Part shown: piece after piece, positions 1 through 8,260 of the stretch | Position numbering within the stretch: the first letter of the stretch is position 1 | Layout: each line of letters starts with the position of its first letter | NCBI GenBank assembly: GCA_039680605.1 | Contig: JBDKTA010000068.1 | Location: forward strand, 1-64,000 | Source: Planctomycetaceae bacterium | GTDB lineage: Bacteria > Planctomycetota > Phycisphaerae > SM23-33 | Direction of reading: 5' to 3' | Length of the DNA stretch: 64,000 nucleotides | The notes under the pieces: generated by a model | Database searches by the model: none | The model's input: the letters and a program-made list of their open reading frames with translations, nothing else | What the model was told of the DNA's origin: nothing | Position numbers and translations under genes: made by a program

Positions 1-120
1 GATCGGATCCAAAACAAGTGAAAAGACCCTTTGGGGTAGCAGAATGCCGCCATTGCACCGCCATTCCTGCACAAATCGACCGAAAATAATCTGCATAAAT
101 CTATAACTGCGGAAGTTGGG

Positions 121-1407
121 TTAGCGGGGCTTGGAGATGATGATGGAGTTGTTCTGTCCGCCGAAGCCCATCGAGTTGCTCATGATGTACTTGACGTCGG
201 CTTTGCGCGGGGCGTTGGGGATGTAGTCCAGATCGCAGTCGGGGTCGGGGCTGTGCAGGTTGGCGGTGGGGGGCAATATCTGGTCGCGCAGCGCCAGCAC
301 GCACGTCAGCAGTTCGGTCGCCCCTGCGGCGGCGATCAGGTGCCCGAGCATGCTCTTGACCGACGAGACAGGCACCTTGGGAGCGTACTGGCCGAAGGCT
401 CGCTTGATGGCCTTGGTCTCGACCTCGTCGTTCTGCTTGGTTCCGGTGCCGTGGGCGGAGATATAGCCGATATCCTCGGGTTTGAGTCCGGCGTCGGCCA
501 GCGCGGCGGTCATGGCCGTGGCGGCGCCGTCGCCCTCGGGGTCCTGGTCGGTGATGCGGAAGGCGTCGGCGGAGGAGCCGTAACCGATGATCTCGGCCAG
601 CATGGGCGCGCCGCGTCGTTTGGCGGATTCGTACTCTTCAAGGATGATGATGGTGGCGCCTTCGCCGATGACGAAGCCGTCGCGGGTGGAGTCGAAGGGG
701 CGGCTGGCGGTATCGATCGCGTCGTTGCGCCGGGAGAGGGCGGTGAGGCGCACGAAGCCGGTGATGCCCAACGGATGAATCATGCTGTGGGCGCCGCCGC
801 TGATGATGGTATCGACCATTCCGGTGCGGATCTGGCAGGCGGCCTCGCCGATAGCCTGGGTGCTTGCGGCGCAGGCGGTCAAAACGTTGAACGCCGGCCC
901 GCGCGCGTCGAACTCGGCAGCGAGATGCGCGACGACCATGTTGGCTTCCTGCTCGACCTCGCGGTAGAGCTCCATGCGCTCAAAGGCCAGCTTCGCCCAG
1001 CTCTTGTGGTCCAGCGCGTTGTCGCGCCAGGAATCGGTGATGCAGGAGACGAACTTCTCGAAGTCCAGGCTGCCCTCGCCGCTGCCGAGGTAGACGCCCA
1101 GGCGGTCGTGGTCGAGGGAGGCGTCGCCTTCGAGGGCGGCGGCTTTCCACGCCTGGCAGGCGGCGCCGAGGGCGAATCGGGCATGTCGGCCGGCGTGGAC
1201 GTGCCTGGCGGGGTCGGGCACCTGCGTGCTGAAGTCGTACCCGCGCACCTGCGCGGCAAACTTGCTGGGGAAGGTGCTGGCGTCGAAGATTTCGATGGGA
1301 TAGAAGCCTTTTTGAACCGTCAGCAGCTTGTGCCAGGTTTCTTCGACCGTGTGGGCCAGCGGGTTGACCGTGCCCATTCCCGTAATGACGACGCGTCGTT
1401 TCATCAT
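121..1407 (-). CDS. Beta-ketoacyl-ACP synthase (FabF/KAS II-like, catalytically complete)
   Basis: Condenses an acyl thioester with malonyl-ACP in chain elongation; soluble thiolase-fold protein. The 428-residue product is the usual KAS length. The nucleophile Cys179 lies in LTACAAST, His319 in ISAHGTGT, Lys351 in SSVKSM and His356 in LGHLIAAAG, so the full catalytic set is present. The C-terminal NSMGFGGQN glycine loop is also present. The start was chosen because ATG at 1405-1407 overlaps the upstream stop (ATGA), which is typical translational coupling; the next codon is also ATG. It is the last visible gene of the operon that starts with the dehydratase at 4228. With the degenerate ketosynthase upstream it probably forms a KS/chain-length-factor heterodimer (inference). 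It could also be the housekeeping FabF. Confidence 0.9.
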   Translation of the reverse strand: MMKRRVVITGMGTVNPLAHTVEETWHKLLTVQKGFYPIEIFDASTFPSKFAAQVRGYDFSTQVPDPARHVHAGRHARFALGAACQAWKAAALEGDASLDHDRLGVYLGSGEGSLDFEKFVSCITDSWRDNALDHKSWAKLAFERMELYREVEQEANMVVAHLAAEFDARGPAFNVLTACAASTQAIGEAACQIRTGMVDTIISGGAHSMIHPLGITGFVRLTALSRRNDAIDTASRPFDSTRDGFVIGEGATIIILEEYESAKRRGAPMLAEIIGYGSSADAFRITDQDPEGDGAATAMTAALADAGLKPEDIGYISAHGTGTKQNDEVETKAIKRAFGQYAPKVPVSSVKSMLGHLIAAAGATELLTCVLALRDQILPPTANLHSPDPDCDLDYIPNAPRKADVKYIMSNSMGFGGQNNSIIISKPR

Positions 1408-2714
1408 GGCTGGTACCGCTTGAACACGCACACCGCCGACTGACCGCCGACGGTGAAGGTGCTTGTGACTGCGTAATCGAACTTGCCCTGGCGCGGCGCG
1501 GGCGAGAAATCCAGCACACTTTCGCACGCCGGGCGCTCGAAGTTCGGCGTCGGCGGAATGACCTGCTCGGCCAATGCCTTGCACGCCAGGATCATGTCCA
1601 TCCCGCTGGCGCCGGCGAAGAGGCAGCCGACGGCGCCGGTGAGGGTGGTGGCGGGAAGCTTTCCGACGCCGGCGAATACTTCCGTCCACGCGGCGGCCTC
1701 GACCAGGTCCTCGCCGGGCACGGCGGTTCCATGGGCGATGGCCAGCCCCACGTCCTGCGGACCGATGCCGGCAGTGCGAAGGGCGTTGCGCAGGGCGGCG
1801 GCCAGATTGCCGCAGGTGGGGCGTTCGAGGTTGATGCCCTGAGGGTCGCAGGCGGCGGCAAAACCGACCAATTCGGCATGGATCCGCGCGCCGCGTGCAG
1901 TCGCTCGGGCCATATCTTCCAGAATCAGCAGCCCGCCGCCCTCGCCGATGGCAAAGCCGGCATGGGCGGCGTCGAAGGGTCGGCAGGCGGTGGCGGGGGC
2001 GTCGTTGCGAGTCGTGCAGGTGCGGTGCATCAGCGTCTGGCGGAGCAGGCCCATCGGGTTGAGCTTGCTCTCGGTCGAACCGGCGATAACCACGTCGGCG
2101 GCGCCGCGCAGGATCCACTGGGCCGCCTCGCCGACAGACATGTGCCCGCTGGCGTCGCCGCAGGTGATGTTGTTGCTGGGCCCTTCTGCCTTGTGGATGA
2201 TCGTCGTGTGGCAGGAGAGCATGTTGGGCAGGTACTTGAGCAGCCACAGCGGCGTGAGATTATTCATGCCGACCGTGCCCCAGGTCTTGTAGTCGAACCG
2301 CCCGTCGACGAGGCTGGTGACCAGGGCGGTGCCCAACTCAGGCAGTTCCGCGCACATGAGCCCGGCGCCGATGTTGCAGCCGAGCCGCTTGGGCTCGACG
2401 TTAGGCGTCTGCCCTTCCATTCCGGGCGTGACCAGGCCGGCGTCGCGGACGGCCAGGTCGGCGCAGGCGACGGCGATCTCGATGTCGCGGGCCATCACCT
2501 TGATGGATTTGCGATAGTCTTTGGGAACGAACTTCTTGGCCGAGAAATCTCGGAGCTGGCCGCCGATGTGGGTGGGGAAGCCGGTGGCGTCGAACCCTTC
2601 GATAGCGGCAACGCAGAGCTTGCCCGCCAGCGTGGCCTGCCAGAACTCGTCCAGGCCCACGCCGGAGGGAGCAACGACTCCCGCTCCGGTGACGGCGAGG
2701 CGGCGATCAGGCAT
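1404..2714 (-). CDS. Degenerate ketosynthase, chain-length-factor-like
   Basis: A thiolase-fold ketosynthase homologue of 436 residues, full length for the family. Aligned by eye to its neighbour, the nucleophilic cysteine is replaced by Asp187 (ITCGDAS in place of LTACAAS). The HGT histidine is kept (His328), but the Lys position is Thr and the last His is Cys364 (VGCLFAGASG in place of LGHLIAAAG). This pattern fits a non-condensing partner subunit such as the chain-length factor of type II polyketide or aryl-polyene systems. Family logic is established; the role here is inferred. The gene overlaps the stop of the upstream dehydratase gene and the start of the active ketosynthase gene, so the three are translationally coupled. 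Confidence 0.85.
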   Translation of the reverse strand: MPDRRLAVTGAGVVAPSGVGLDEFWQATLAGKLCVAAIEGFDATGFPTHIGGQLRDFSAKKFVPKDYRKSIKVMARDIEIAVACADLAVRDAGLVTPGMEGQTPNVEPKRLGCNIGAGLMCAELPELGTALVTSLVDGRFDYKTWGTVGMNNLTPLWLLKYLPNMLSCHTTIIHKAEGPSNNITCGDASGHMSVGEAAQWILRGAADVVIAGSTESKLNPMGLLRQTLMHRTCTTRNDAPATACRPFDAAHAGFAIGEGGGLLILEDMARATARGARIHAELVGFAAACDPQGINLERPTCGNLAAALRNALRTAGIGPQDVGLAIAHGTAVPGEDLVEAAAWTEVFAGVGKLPATTLTGAVGCLFAGASGMDMILACKALAEQVIPPTPNFERPACESVLDFSPAPRQGKFDYAVTSTFTVGGQSAVCVFKRYQP

Positions 2715-3183
2715 TTGCCGCTCCCAGGAACGGCTGAATCAACCGTTGGAACTGTCCGGTAAACACGAAATTCTCCTCGGGGAACTTCAACCCGGCCATG
2801 TTCTGGTCCACGTGTGAATACATCAGGTCGACGACGCCGATCTGCTTTCCGTTGCGCCAGACGATGCCGTTGGTCAGCGCCGCCGCCGGGGCCAGCGTGT
2901 CGATCTTGACCTCGTAGAGCAACTGGTCGCCGGGCACGACGATGTCGGTGAACTCGGCCTTGGAGATCTTGCCCAGGACGACCTTTTCCTTGAAATGCAT
3001 GGCATGCCCGACGAGCAGCCCGCCGGTCTGGGCGGTGCCCTCGATCATCAGCGACACGGGCATGATCGGGAATGCCGACCAGTGATCGTGCAGGTGGTCT
3101 TCGGCCAGCGAGACGTTCTTGAGGCCGACGGCCCGCTTGCCGGGCTCGAACTCCACGAGACGGTCAATCCAGTACCAACGCAT
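2707..3183 (-). CDS. FabZ/FabA-like hotdog dehydratase, second copy
   Basis: A predicted 3-hydroxyacyl-ACP dehydratase of 158 residues with the hotdog fold. His34 (LHDHWSAFPIMP) and Glu48 (LMIEGTAQ) occupy the catalytic His and Glu positions of FabZ. The usual HFPGxPxMPG loop is altered to HWSAFPIMPV, so substrate handling may differ from a housekeeping FabZ. The start codon follows GGGAG by a short gap. The stop overlaps the start of the degenerate ketosynthase gene. It shares an operon with the ACP and the second dehydratase at 3731-4228, which suggests a dedicated elongation cycle rather than redundancy (inference). Confidence 0.85.
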   Translation of the reverse strand: MRWYWIDRLVEFEPGKRAVGLKNVSLAEDHLHDHWSAFPIMPVSLMIEGTAQTGGLLVGHAMHFKEKVVLGKISKAEFTDIVVPGDQLLYEVKIDTLAPAAALTNGIVWRNGKQIGVVDLMYSHVDQNMAGLKFPEENFVFTGQFQRLIQPFLGAANA

Positions 3184-3221
3184 GCGATGCTCCCAATCGT
3201 CCGGGTTCGGCGGGTTGCGGA

Positions 3222-3602
3222 TCAGGCGACCTTGGTGCGAACGTAATTGCAGATCGTTTTTACGCGGAACAAATTCGTCATCTTGTTGATGTCGGGGTCC
3301 TGCTGGAAGTCGGTGAAGTCGGCATGGGGCATGCGTTCTTTCAACTGCGTCAGGCCCGACTCTGTCAGCTTTCCGTCCTGGACGTACTCGGGGTTGTTCA
3401 GGATGTTGTCCGGGAACAACTCCCCGCGCGGGATCTTGATGTCGAAGGCCTTCTCCAGGCGGAAGACGATGTCGAGAAAGTCGATCGACTCGGCGCCAAG
3501 GTCTCCGGTGAGGGTCGCTTCGGGGGTGACTTCTTCTTCGTCAACGCCCAGGGCGTCCACCAGCGTCTCTTTTACCTTTTCGAAAACTTCTGCTTCAGTC
3601 AT
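3222..3602 (-). CDS. Acyl carrier protein, extended form
   Basis: A carrier protein for acyl intermediates. The phosphopantetheine attachment serine is Ser39 in LGAESIDFLDIVFRLE, an ESI variant of the usual DSL motif. The protein has 126 residues against about 78 for standard ACPs; the extra length is an insertion and tail after helix II (roughly residues 60-110, rich in charged residues and asparagine), followed by a final VKTICNYVRTKVA helix. A strong AAGGAG lies 8 bases before the ATG. It sits between the two dehydratase genes, so it is most likely the dedicated carrier of this operon. Confidence 0.88.
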   Translation of the reverse strand: MTEAEVFEKVKETLVDALGVDEEEVTPEATLTGDLGAESIDFLDIVFRLEKAFDIKIPRGELFPDNILNNPEYVQDGKLTESGLTQLKERMPHADFTDFQQDPDINKMTNLFRVKTICNYVRTKVA

Positions 3603-3730
3603 CAGGCGTTCTCCTTGATGCCTTTCGTCGGGTTAGAATACAGCCGCCAAAGGTTCCACCTTCCGGCGGCTCGGGTCTTATCTATAGAGATTTTCGCCGC
3701 AAAAGTCAATGCTGCCGGTATCGAGGCCCG

Positions 3731-4228
3731 TCAGCACGCCGCAGCCGCCGCCAAGGCGGCAGGGCCTCCGCATAGATCAAACTCTCGCTTGAGGCCGGCG
3801 ATGATTTCCTGGTCGGAGGCGGCGGGGTGTCCGCGGTCGGCCAGGTTGAAGCATTCCAGTTCAAGGCGGACAACCGATACCGTCGGTTTGTCGCCGACAA
3901 ACCCATTGCCCTTGAGCTTGGCGATGTTGCCGTCGAGGGAAACAAGCTCCACCTCGCACCGCAGCACCTGTCCGGGGGCGACAAAGTTCGCGTATCGCAC
4001 GTTGCGGGCCACGGAAAGAACGACGATGCTCTTGGAGAATTTCTGCTCCAGCCTCACCAGCCACGCCGCCGCCTGCGTCAGCGATTCGAGCATCAGCACG
4101 CCCGGCATGACCGGAAAGATCGGGAAATGGTCGGCCAGGTACTCCTCGGCCAGCGAGAGAACCTTGGTCGTGACGATCTTCTTGCCCGGCACGATCGACT
4201 CAATTTTGTCCACAAGCTGAAACTTCAT
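3731..4228 (-). CDS. FabZ-like 3-hydroxyacyl-ACP dehydratase, first copy
   Basis: Predicted to dehydrate 3-hydroxyacyl-ACP to the trans-2-enoyl form. The catalytic loop LADHFPIFPVMPGVLMLESL is close to canonical FabZ, with His34 and Glu48 in place. The product has 165 residues; the last 20 or so form an alanine-rich tail not typical of FabZ. GAGG lies 8 bases before the ATG. This is the first gene of the five-gene minus-strand operon; about 130 bases separate it from the ACP gene, which could hold a second promoter although none is obvious. Confidence 0.87.
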   Translation of the reverse strand: MKFQLVDKIESIVPGKKIVTTKVLSLAEEYLADHFPIFPVMPGVLMLESLTQAAAWLVRLEQKFSKSIVVLSVARNVRYANFVAPGQVLRCEVELVSLDGNIAKLKGNGFVGDKPTVSVVRLELECFNLADRGHPAASDQEIIAGLKREFDLCGGPAALAAAAAC

Positions 4229-4308
4229 GGCGTAGCCTCATCCCCCACCTGGCCAAAGATTGCGGGGTTTTAGTCGTTCAAGAGACCCAATGCAAGCCTT
4301 TTTTACGT

Positions 4309-4395
4309 GGGTGCCATGGCGGCCGTCTTTCAGCCGCCATGCCCCGGACACTTCTGGGCAAGCATGGCGGCTGAGAAACGGCCGCCATGGCACCC
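4309..4395. repeat. 34-bp inverted-repeat intergenic element, copy 1
   Basis: Left arm 4309-4342 and right arm 4362-4395 are inverted copies differing at two positions. The core is GCCATGGCGGCCGT and CAGCCGCCATGC with a 19-base loop. Related copies occur at 55391-55474 (both arms, more diverged), 63007-63038 (one arm) and 8261-8285 (degenerate single arm). The element would fold into a long RNA hairpin. No open reading frame is inside. Confidence 0.9.
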
Positions 4396-4429
4396 GGGAC
4401 TTTGTTGGTTTCGGATTCAAGATATGTCG

Positions 4430-5281
4430 CTATTTGCGATGCCGCTGTCCCGGGTTGGCGTCGTCTTCATCGTATGAGCCGCCCTCGGCCATCTTTCCCT
4501 GCACTTCGACGCGCTCGACGCTGAGGGCTTTGCCCGTCATCGGGTCGATCGACGCCAGCACGCCGCACATGCGCGGGTCGCCTGCCGTCACGTCGTAGGG
4601 CGCCGGCATGTTCGTCCGCAGCGACGAGAGCACGCGGTCTTTGCGCCGCCCCAGCACGCCCTCGTACGGGCCGGTCATGCCGACGTCCGATATGAACGCC
4701 GTGCCGCCGGGCAGCACGCGGGCGTCTGCCGTGGGGATGTGCGTGTGCGTACCGAAGACGAGGCTGGCTCGCCCGTCCAGGTGCCAGCCCATGGCGATCT
4801 TCTCGCTCGATGCCTCGGCGTGAAAGTCCACAATGCGGATCCTGACCTCTGAGCCCATCTCGTCCATGCAGCGGTCCACCGCCGCCCAGGGCGAATCGTT
4901 GGCGCCCATGTACATCTGCCCCAGCACGCAGGCGACGCCCGCGCGGTATTGGCCGGATTTAATCGGCACGACTGTCCACCGCTTGCCGGCCGCCTGCACT
5001 GACAGGTTTGCCGGGCGTACGATGCGGTCGGACTTCTCCAGCAGGGGGATGATTTCCTTGCGGCGGTAGACGTGGTCGCCCATGGTTACCGCGTCGACGC
5101 CGTAACGCTGGAGTTTCTCGAAGATCTGCGGCGTAAGCCCGCTGCCGCCGGCGGCGTTCTCGGCGTTGCAGACCACCAGGTCAACCGACCGCTCCTTGAT
5201 AAACGTCCCAAGCTGATCGGCCAGGACCATCCGCCCCGCCCGGCCGACAACGTCGCCGATACACAACACGTTCACAGGCAT
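4430..5281 (-). CDS. YmdB/TIGR00282-family metallophosphoesterase
   Basis: A cytoplasmic calcineurin-like phosphoesterase of 283 residues; characterized YmdB proteins hydrolyse 2',3'-cyclic nucleotides. The N-terminal metal motif CIGDVVGRAGR, the NAENAAGG motif and the FGTHTHIPTAD histidine cluster match the family. The usual TxGNH motif reads TMGDHVYR, an Asn-to-Asp change at a residue that normally contacts the metal-bridging phosphate. The last 20 residues are charged and look disordered. It stands alone: upstream on the same strand there is a repeat array, then an oxidoreductase gene. Confidence 0.85.
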   Translation of the reverse strand: MPVNVLCIGDVVGRAGRMVLADQLGTFIKERSVDLVVCNAENAAGGSGLTPQIFEKLQRYGVDAVTMGDHVYRRKEIIPLLEKSDRIVRPANLSVQAAGKRWTVVPIKSGQYRAGVACVLGQMYMGANDSPWAAVDRCMDEMGSEVRIRIVDFHAEASSEKIAMGWHLDGRASLVFGTHTHIPTADARVLPGGTAFISDVGMTGPYEGVLGRRKDRVLSSLRTNMPAPYDVTAGDPRMCGVLASIDPMTGKALSVERVEVQGKMAEGGSYDEDDANPGQRHRK

Positions 5282-5339
5282 CTAACGTTCGCTTTCCAGG
5301 GCCACGCGGGCCAAGAGGTAGAAGACATTCTACATTGGC

Positions 5340-5442
5340 ATTTCCAATTTCCAATTTTCAATTTCCAATTTGAAGAGAAGCGCCTCCCGCTTGAGCGGCT
5401 TTCTGTTGTTAAATTGGAAATTGTCAATTGGAAATTGGAAAT
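5340..5442. repeat. Short-unit inverted array (AATTGGAA type)
   Basis: Left arm 5340-5371 is built from TTTCCAAT units; right arm 5411-5442 is its inverse, 30 of 32 bases matching. The 39-base centre contains a smaller hairpin (CCGCTTGAGCGG). The right arm ends 4 bases from the stop codon of the oxidoreductase at 5447. It is AT-rich in a GC-rich genome and contains no gene. Confidence 0.9.
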
Positions 5443-5446
5443 CTGT

Positions 5447-6565
5447 TCACCACTCGCGCGAGTCCGGCACGTCGAGCCAGGCGCCGCCTTGCTCGATCGA
5501 GAGCTGGCTGAACAGGCCCGGCAGCGTCATGTCCATCGACTCGTGGATGCCGATGGGCGTGGGGCGTTTGCCCGTGACGGCGTCGACGAAGTCCAGAATC
5601 TCAAAATAGTCGCCGCCGCCGTGGCCGGCCTTGTTGGCGGCCTCCATTCCGACCTTCCAGAACTCCGGCAGGAACTCGTCCTGCAGCTTGGCCAGGTCCA
5701 TCCACTCGCCTTCCTTGCAACGCGAGCGCAGCCAGATGCGGTTGATCTCGCCGTAGCCGTGCGAGCGGGCCGATTCGTAGCAGCCGTCGGTGCCCTGGAG
5801 CTGGTAGTTCGTCATCGAGTGCGGGCGGTCGCTGAGCATGTCCACGCGGATCTTGACCAGCCCGCCGCTGCGCATCTTGCAGAGCATGACGGACGATTCC
5901 TCGTTCTCGTACAAATCGCCGCGCGGGTCGCGGTAGTGATGCCCCGAACCGGCGCAGCAGACCCGCACGACGCGGTCGCCGGGCATCCACTGCAGGATCG
6001 GGCCCAGGCTGTGCGTTCCGTACGTAACGCCGTTGACGCCCGTCTGCCACTTGCGGCGCCACTTGGTGATCTCGTTGAGCCCCTTGAGCTCGTGGATGTA
6101 CTCGCCCTCGCCGTAGTACGGCGTGCCGAACAGCCCCCGCGCCACCAGTTCACGCACGATAACGTTGGGCTGCATATACGTGTAGTTCTCGGCCATCATG
6201 TAGATGACCCCTTTTTCTTTTACGGCCTGGACGAGCTGGCGGCATTCGTCGATGTTCACGCCGGCGGGCACTTCCGAGATCGCGTGCAGCCCCTTCCTGA
6301 CGGCCGCCAGCGCCTGGGGGATGTGAAACTGCATCGGCGTGCCGATGATGACGGCGTCGAGTTCGCTCTTGTCGAGCATGGTGTCGTAGTCGGTGTATTT
6401 CTCGGCCGCCCCGAACCACTTGGCGCTTTCGTCCAGGGCCTGGGCATTGGTGTCGCAGATGGCATGAATGCGCACGATGCCGGTGGCGTCGCAAGCGGCC
6501 TTAAAGCTGGCCCCGCGCCCGCAAGACCCCACGACGGCGACGTTCAACTTCTCAAGTGTGCTCAT
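5447..6565 (-). CDS. Gfo/Idh/MocA-family oxidoreductase
   Basis: An NAD(P)-dependent oxidoreductase of 372 residues, probably acting on a sugar or sugar-derived substrate. The Rossmann N-terminus reads LNVAVVGSCGRGASF, followed by a nucleotide-binding region up to about residue 125 with the EVPAGVN motif in the EKP position. A C-terminal alpha/beta domain follows with YGTHSLGPILQWM. There is no signal peptide. GGAG stands upstream of the ATG and outside the neighbouring repeat arm. The likely operon partner is the URO-D-like gene at 7146-8228, now separated by the GxxExxY element. The substrate cannot be read from the sequence. Confidence 0.85.
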   Translation of the reverse strand: MSTLEKLNVAVVGSCGRGASFKAACDATGIVRIHAICDTNAQALDESAKWFGAAEKYTDYDTMLDKSELDAVIIGTPMQFHIPQALAAVRKGLHAISEVPAGVNIDECRQLVQAVKEKGVIYMMAENYTYMQPNVIVRELVARGLFGTPYYGEGEYIHELKGLNEITKWRRKWQTGVNGVTYGTHSLGPILQWMPGDRVVRVCCAGSGHHYRDPRGDLYENEESSVMLCKMRSGGLVKIRVDMLSDRPHSMTNYQLQGTDGCYESARSHGYGEINRIWLRSRCKEGEWMDLAKLQDEFLPEFWKVGMEAANKAGHGGGDYFEILDFVDAVTGKRPTPIGIHESMDMTLPGLFSQLSIEQGGAWLDVPDSREW

Positions 6566-6583
6566 TCATTTTCTCCAAAAACG

Positions 6584-7140
6584 GGGAGTTACGTCCACGA
6601 ATGTCACGAATGACACGAATGGGGAAAGAATAACAACAATCCTTTGTTAGCGCACTACTCTTTCGGTCTTCAGTCGTTCTTCACCGAAGTTCAGGATGAT
6701 CGCCAGCTTCAGTCCCGTGGCTTTGAGGTACGACAAGGCCTGGGCTGTGCGGGCAGGATGCAGTGCATCCAAGGCCTTTAGCTCCAGCACGACCTTCTCG
6801 TCCACCACAATATCCATCCTGAACTCGCCGCATAAGACGCCATCATAATGAACCTCTGCCGATTTCTCACAGACAAACGGAATCCCTTTCTTGGCCAGTT
6901 CAACGCAAAGAGCCTTCTGGTACACCCCTTCGGGAAATCCCGGTCCCAGCTTTGAATAAACCCGCTGCGCACAGCCCACAATCTTGAAGCTCAAGGTCCC
7001 GTGAATGACCGAAGGAGCCACATAACTATTGTCCCGCAGATCGTCGCTCAGATTGTCTGCCATCTTCACAGCTCCTTGTCTTCTTGTTTCTTTGTCTTTT
7101 CCCATTCGTGACATTCGTGACATTCGTGGACGTAACTCCC
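6584..7140. mobile_element. GxxExxY element bounded by a 40-bp inverted repeat
   Basis: The left arm 6584-6623 and right arm 7101-7140 are inverted copies identical at 39 of 40 positions, made of a GGGAGTTACGTC end plus three CACGAATGT-type units. They enclose one small gene of the GxxExxY family. The outer ends lie 18 bases from one neighbouring start codon and 5 bases from the other neighbour's stop codon, as if inserted into a tight operon junction. No transposase and no clear target duplication were seen, so mobility is inferred. Confidence 0.75.
6647..7063 (-). CDS. GxxExxY family protein
   Basis: A 138-residue protein carrying the family signature at Gly42, Glu45 and Tyr48 (GPGFPEGVYQKAL). 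The downstream pattern FRMDIVVDEKVVLELKAL resembles the acidic/lysine core of PDDEXK-type nucleases, but function in this family is not established as far as I know. The ATG at 7063 was chosen over an upstream ATG at 7123 because AAGGAG lies 9 bases before it and the upstream start lies inside the inverted repeat. It is the only gene of the element and is visibly less GC-rich than its neighbours. Confidence 0.8.
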   Translation of the reverse strand: MADNLSDDLRDNSYVAPSVIHGTLSFKIVGCAQRVYSKLGPGFPEGVYQKALCVELAKKGIPFVCEKSAEVHYDGVLCGEFRMDIVVDEKVVLELKALDALHPARTAQALSYLKATGLKLAIILNFGEERLKTERVVR

Positions 7141-7145
7141 GTTCT

Positions 7146-8228
7146 TCACTCGTGGGACCACCGCTCGGCCTTCTTGAGCAGTTCGCGGGCGTCGGCTTCG
7201 GTGCGGCACCCGGTATGAATGAAGAGGCCGCGGGCGGAGAGTTCCTTCAGGGCCGGCTGCACTTCGTCGGGGCCGATGAAGATGTCGAGGTTCTTGCCTG
7301 CGGCCTGCACTTTCTTGAGCACGTCCATGTAATGCAGCGGGCTGGGCTTGCCGGCGCCGGGCAGGATCTGCAGGGCCTGCAGGCGCGGCAGTTCCAGCAG
7401 CGCGTCGACGTGGTTGAAGTTGCCCACGCCGTCGACGTGGTAGATCGCGTAGTCGAGGGTCTCAAGCTGCTTGATGATCCCCGGCAGGAACAGCTTACGG
7501 TAGTGCTCGGGCGAGATCATGTACGCAAAATCGTTCTGCGGCGAGTAGAACTTGCCCGGCGCCCACAGCGGGTACCAGGTGGTAGTCCCCTCGGCCGCCT
7601 TGTGCGTCATCTCGTACAGGCGGTTGTAGACCGTGATCCACAGGTCCATCAGGTACATCTCTGCCGCCAGCACTTCATCGGGGCGGTCGAACAGATCGTA
7701 CAGCAGCGGCTCTGAGCCCCGCAGCCAGGCGAGCGTGTCGCCGCTGCCGCCCAAGGCCGTCACCAATGAGGGGATGCACTTGCCCGCCGATTCTTCCACC
7801 GCGCGGGCCTGGAGGCGCAGCACGTGCGCGTACCGCGGGTTGTTTTCGTCGAGCTTCAGGTGCGTGCAGTCAAGGGTGTCGCCGGTCAGAACCGGCTGCA
7901 CCCAGCCGGTGTTCCAGTCCAGGTCCACCCGGCAGCCCAGCAGGGCGGGCAGGCTCTCGTGCCCGGGATGCCCGGCCGACCAGACCGGAAACGCCTCGCC
8001 GCCGAAGAACGTGCTGCCCATCCAGCTTTCCGCGCAGGCGCTGATATAGTCCAGGTCGGTCCAGCGCTGCTCGGGCGTGTCGGGCCGCGGCGGGGCCGGC
8101 GGGCAGGGCAGGGGCTTCTCGCGAGCGCCCGTTACCCACATCCCGCAGCGACCGGTGTTTTCGTGCGCCCACCATGCGCGATAGAAATCCTTCGTTCGCT
8201 CCCAATCATCCTTATACAGAAGGTTCAT
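7146..8228 (-). CDS. URO-D-like (uroporphyrinogen decarboxylase superfamily) protein
   Basis: A 360-residue cytoplasmic protein resembling the URO-D superfamily, a TIM-barrel group that includes corrinoid-dependent methyltransferases. Support comes from the C-terminal half: AIYHVDGVGNFNHVDALLELPRLQALQILPG and LDIFIGPDEVQPALKELSARGLFIHTG match the barrel strands and ends seen in such proteins. It is not HemE: the N-terminal arginine-rich substrate loop of HemE is absent. Its position beside a Gfo/Idh oxidoreductase is common in planctomycete sugar or methoxy-compound catabolism loci (recalled, not tested). GAGGATGAT precedes the ATG. Confidence 0.65.
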   Translation of the reverse strand: MNLLYKDDWERTKDFYRAWWAHENTGRCGMWVTGAREKPLPCPPAPPRPDTPEQRWTDLDYISACAESWMGSTFFGGEAFPVWSAGHPGHESLPALLGCRVDLDWNTGWVQPVLTGDTLDCTHLKLDENNPRYAHVLRLQARAVEESAGKCIPSLVTALGGSGDTLAWLRGSEPLLYDLFDRPDEVLAAEMYLMDLWITVYNRLYEMTHKAAEGTTTWYPLWAPGKFYSPQNDFAYMISPEHYRKLFLPGIIKQLETLDYAIYHVDGVGNFNHVDALLELPRLQALQILPGAGKPSPLHYMDVLKKVQAAGKNLDIFIGPDEVQPALKELSARGLFIHTGCRTEADARELLKKAERWSHE

Positions 8229-8260
8229 ATCATCCTCATAAGCCCGGCATATTTGCGGTG

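Noticed and set aside
7146-8228. hemE
   Set aside because: The N-terminal substrate-binding Arg motif of uroporphyrinogen decarboxylase is missing.
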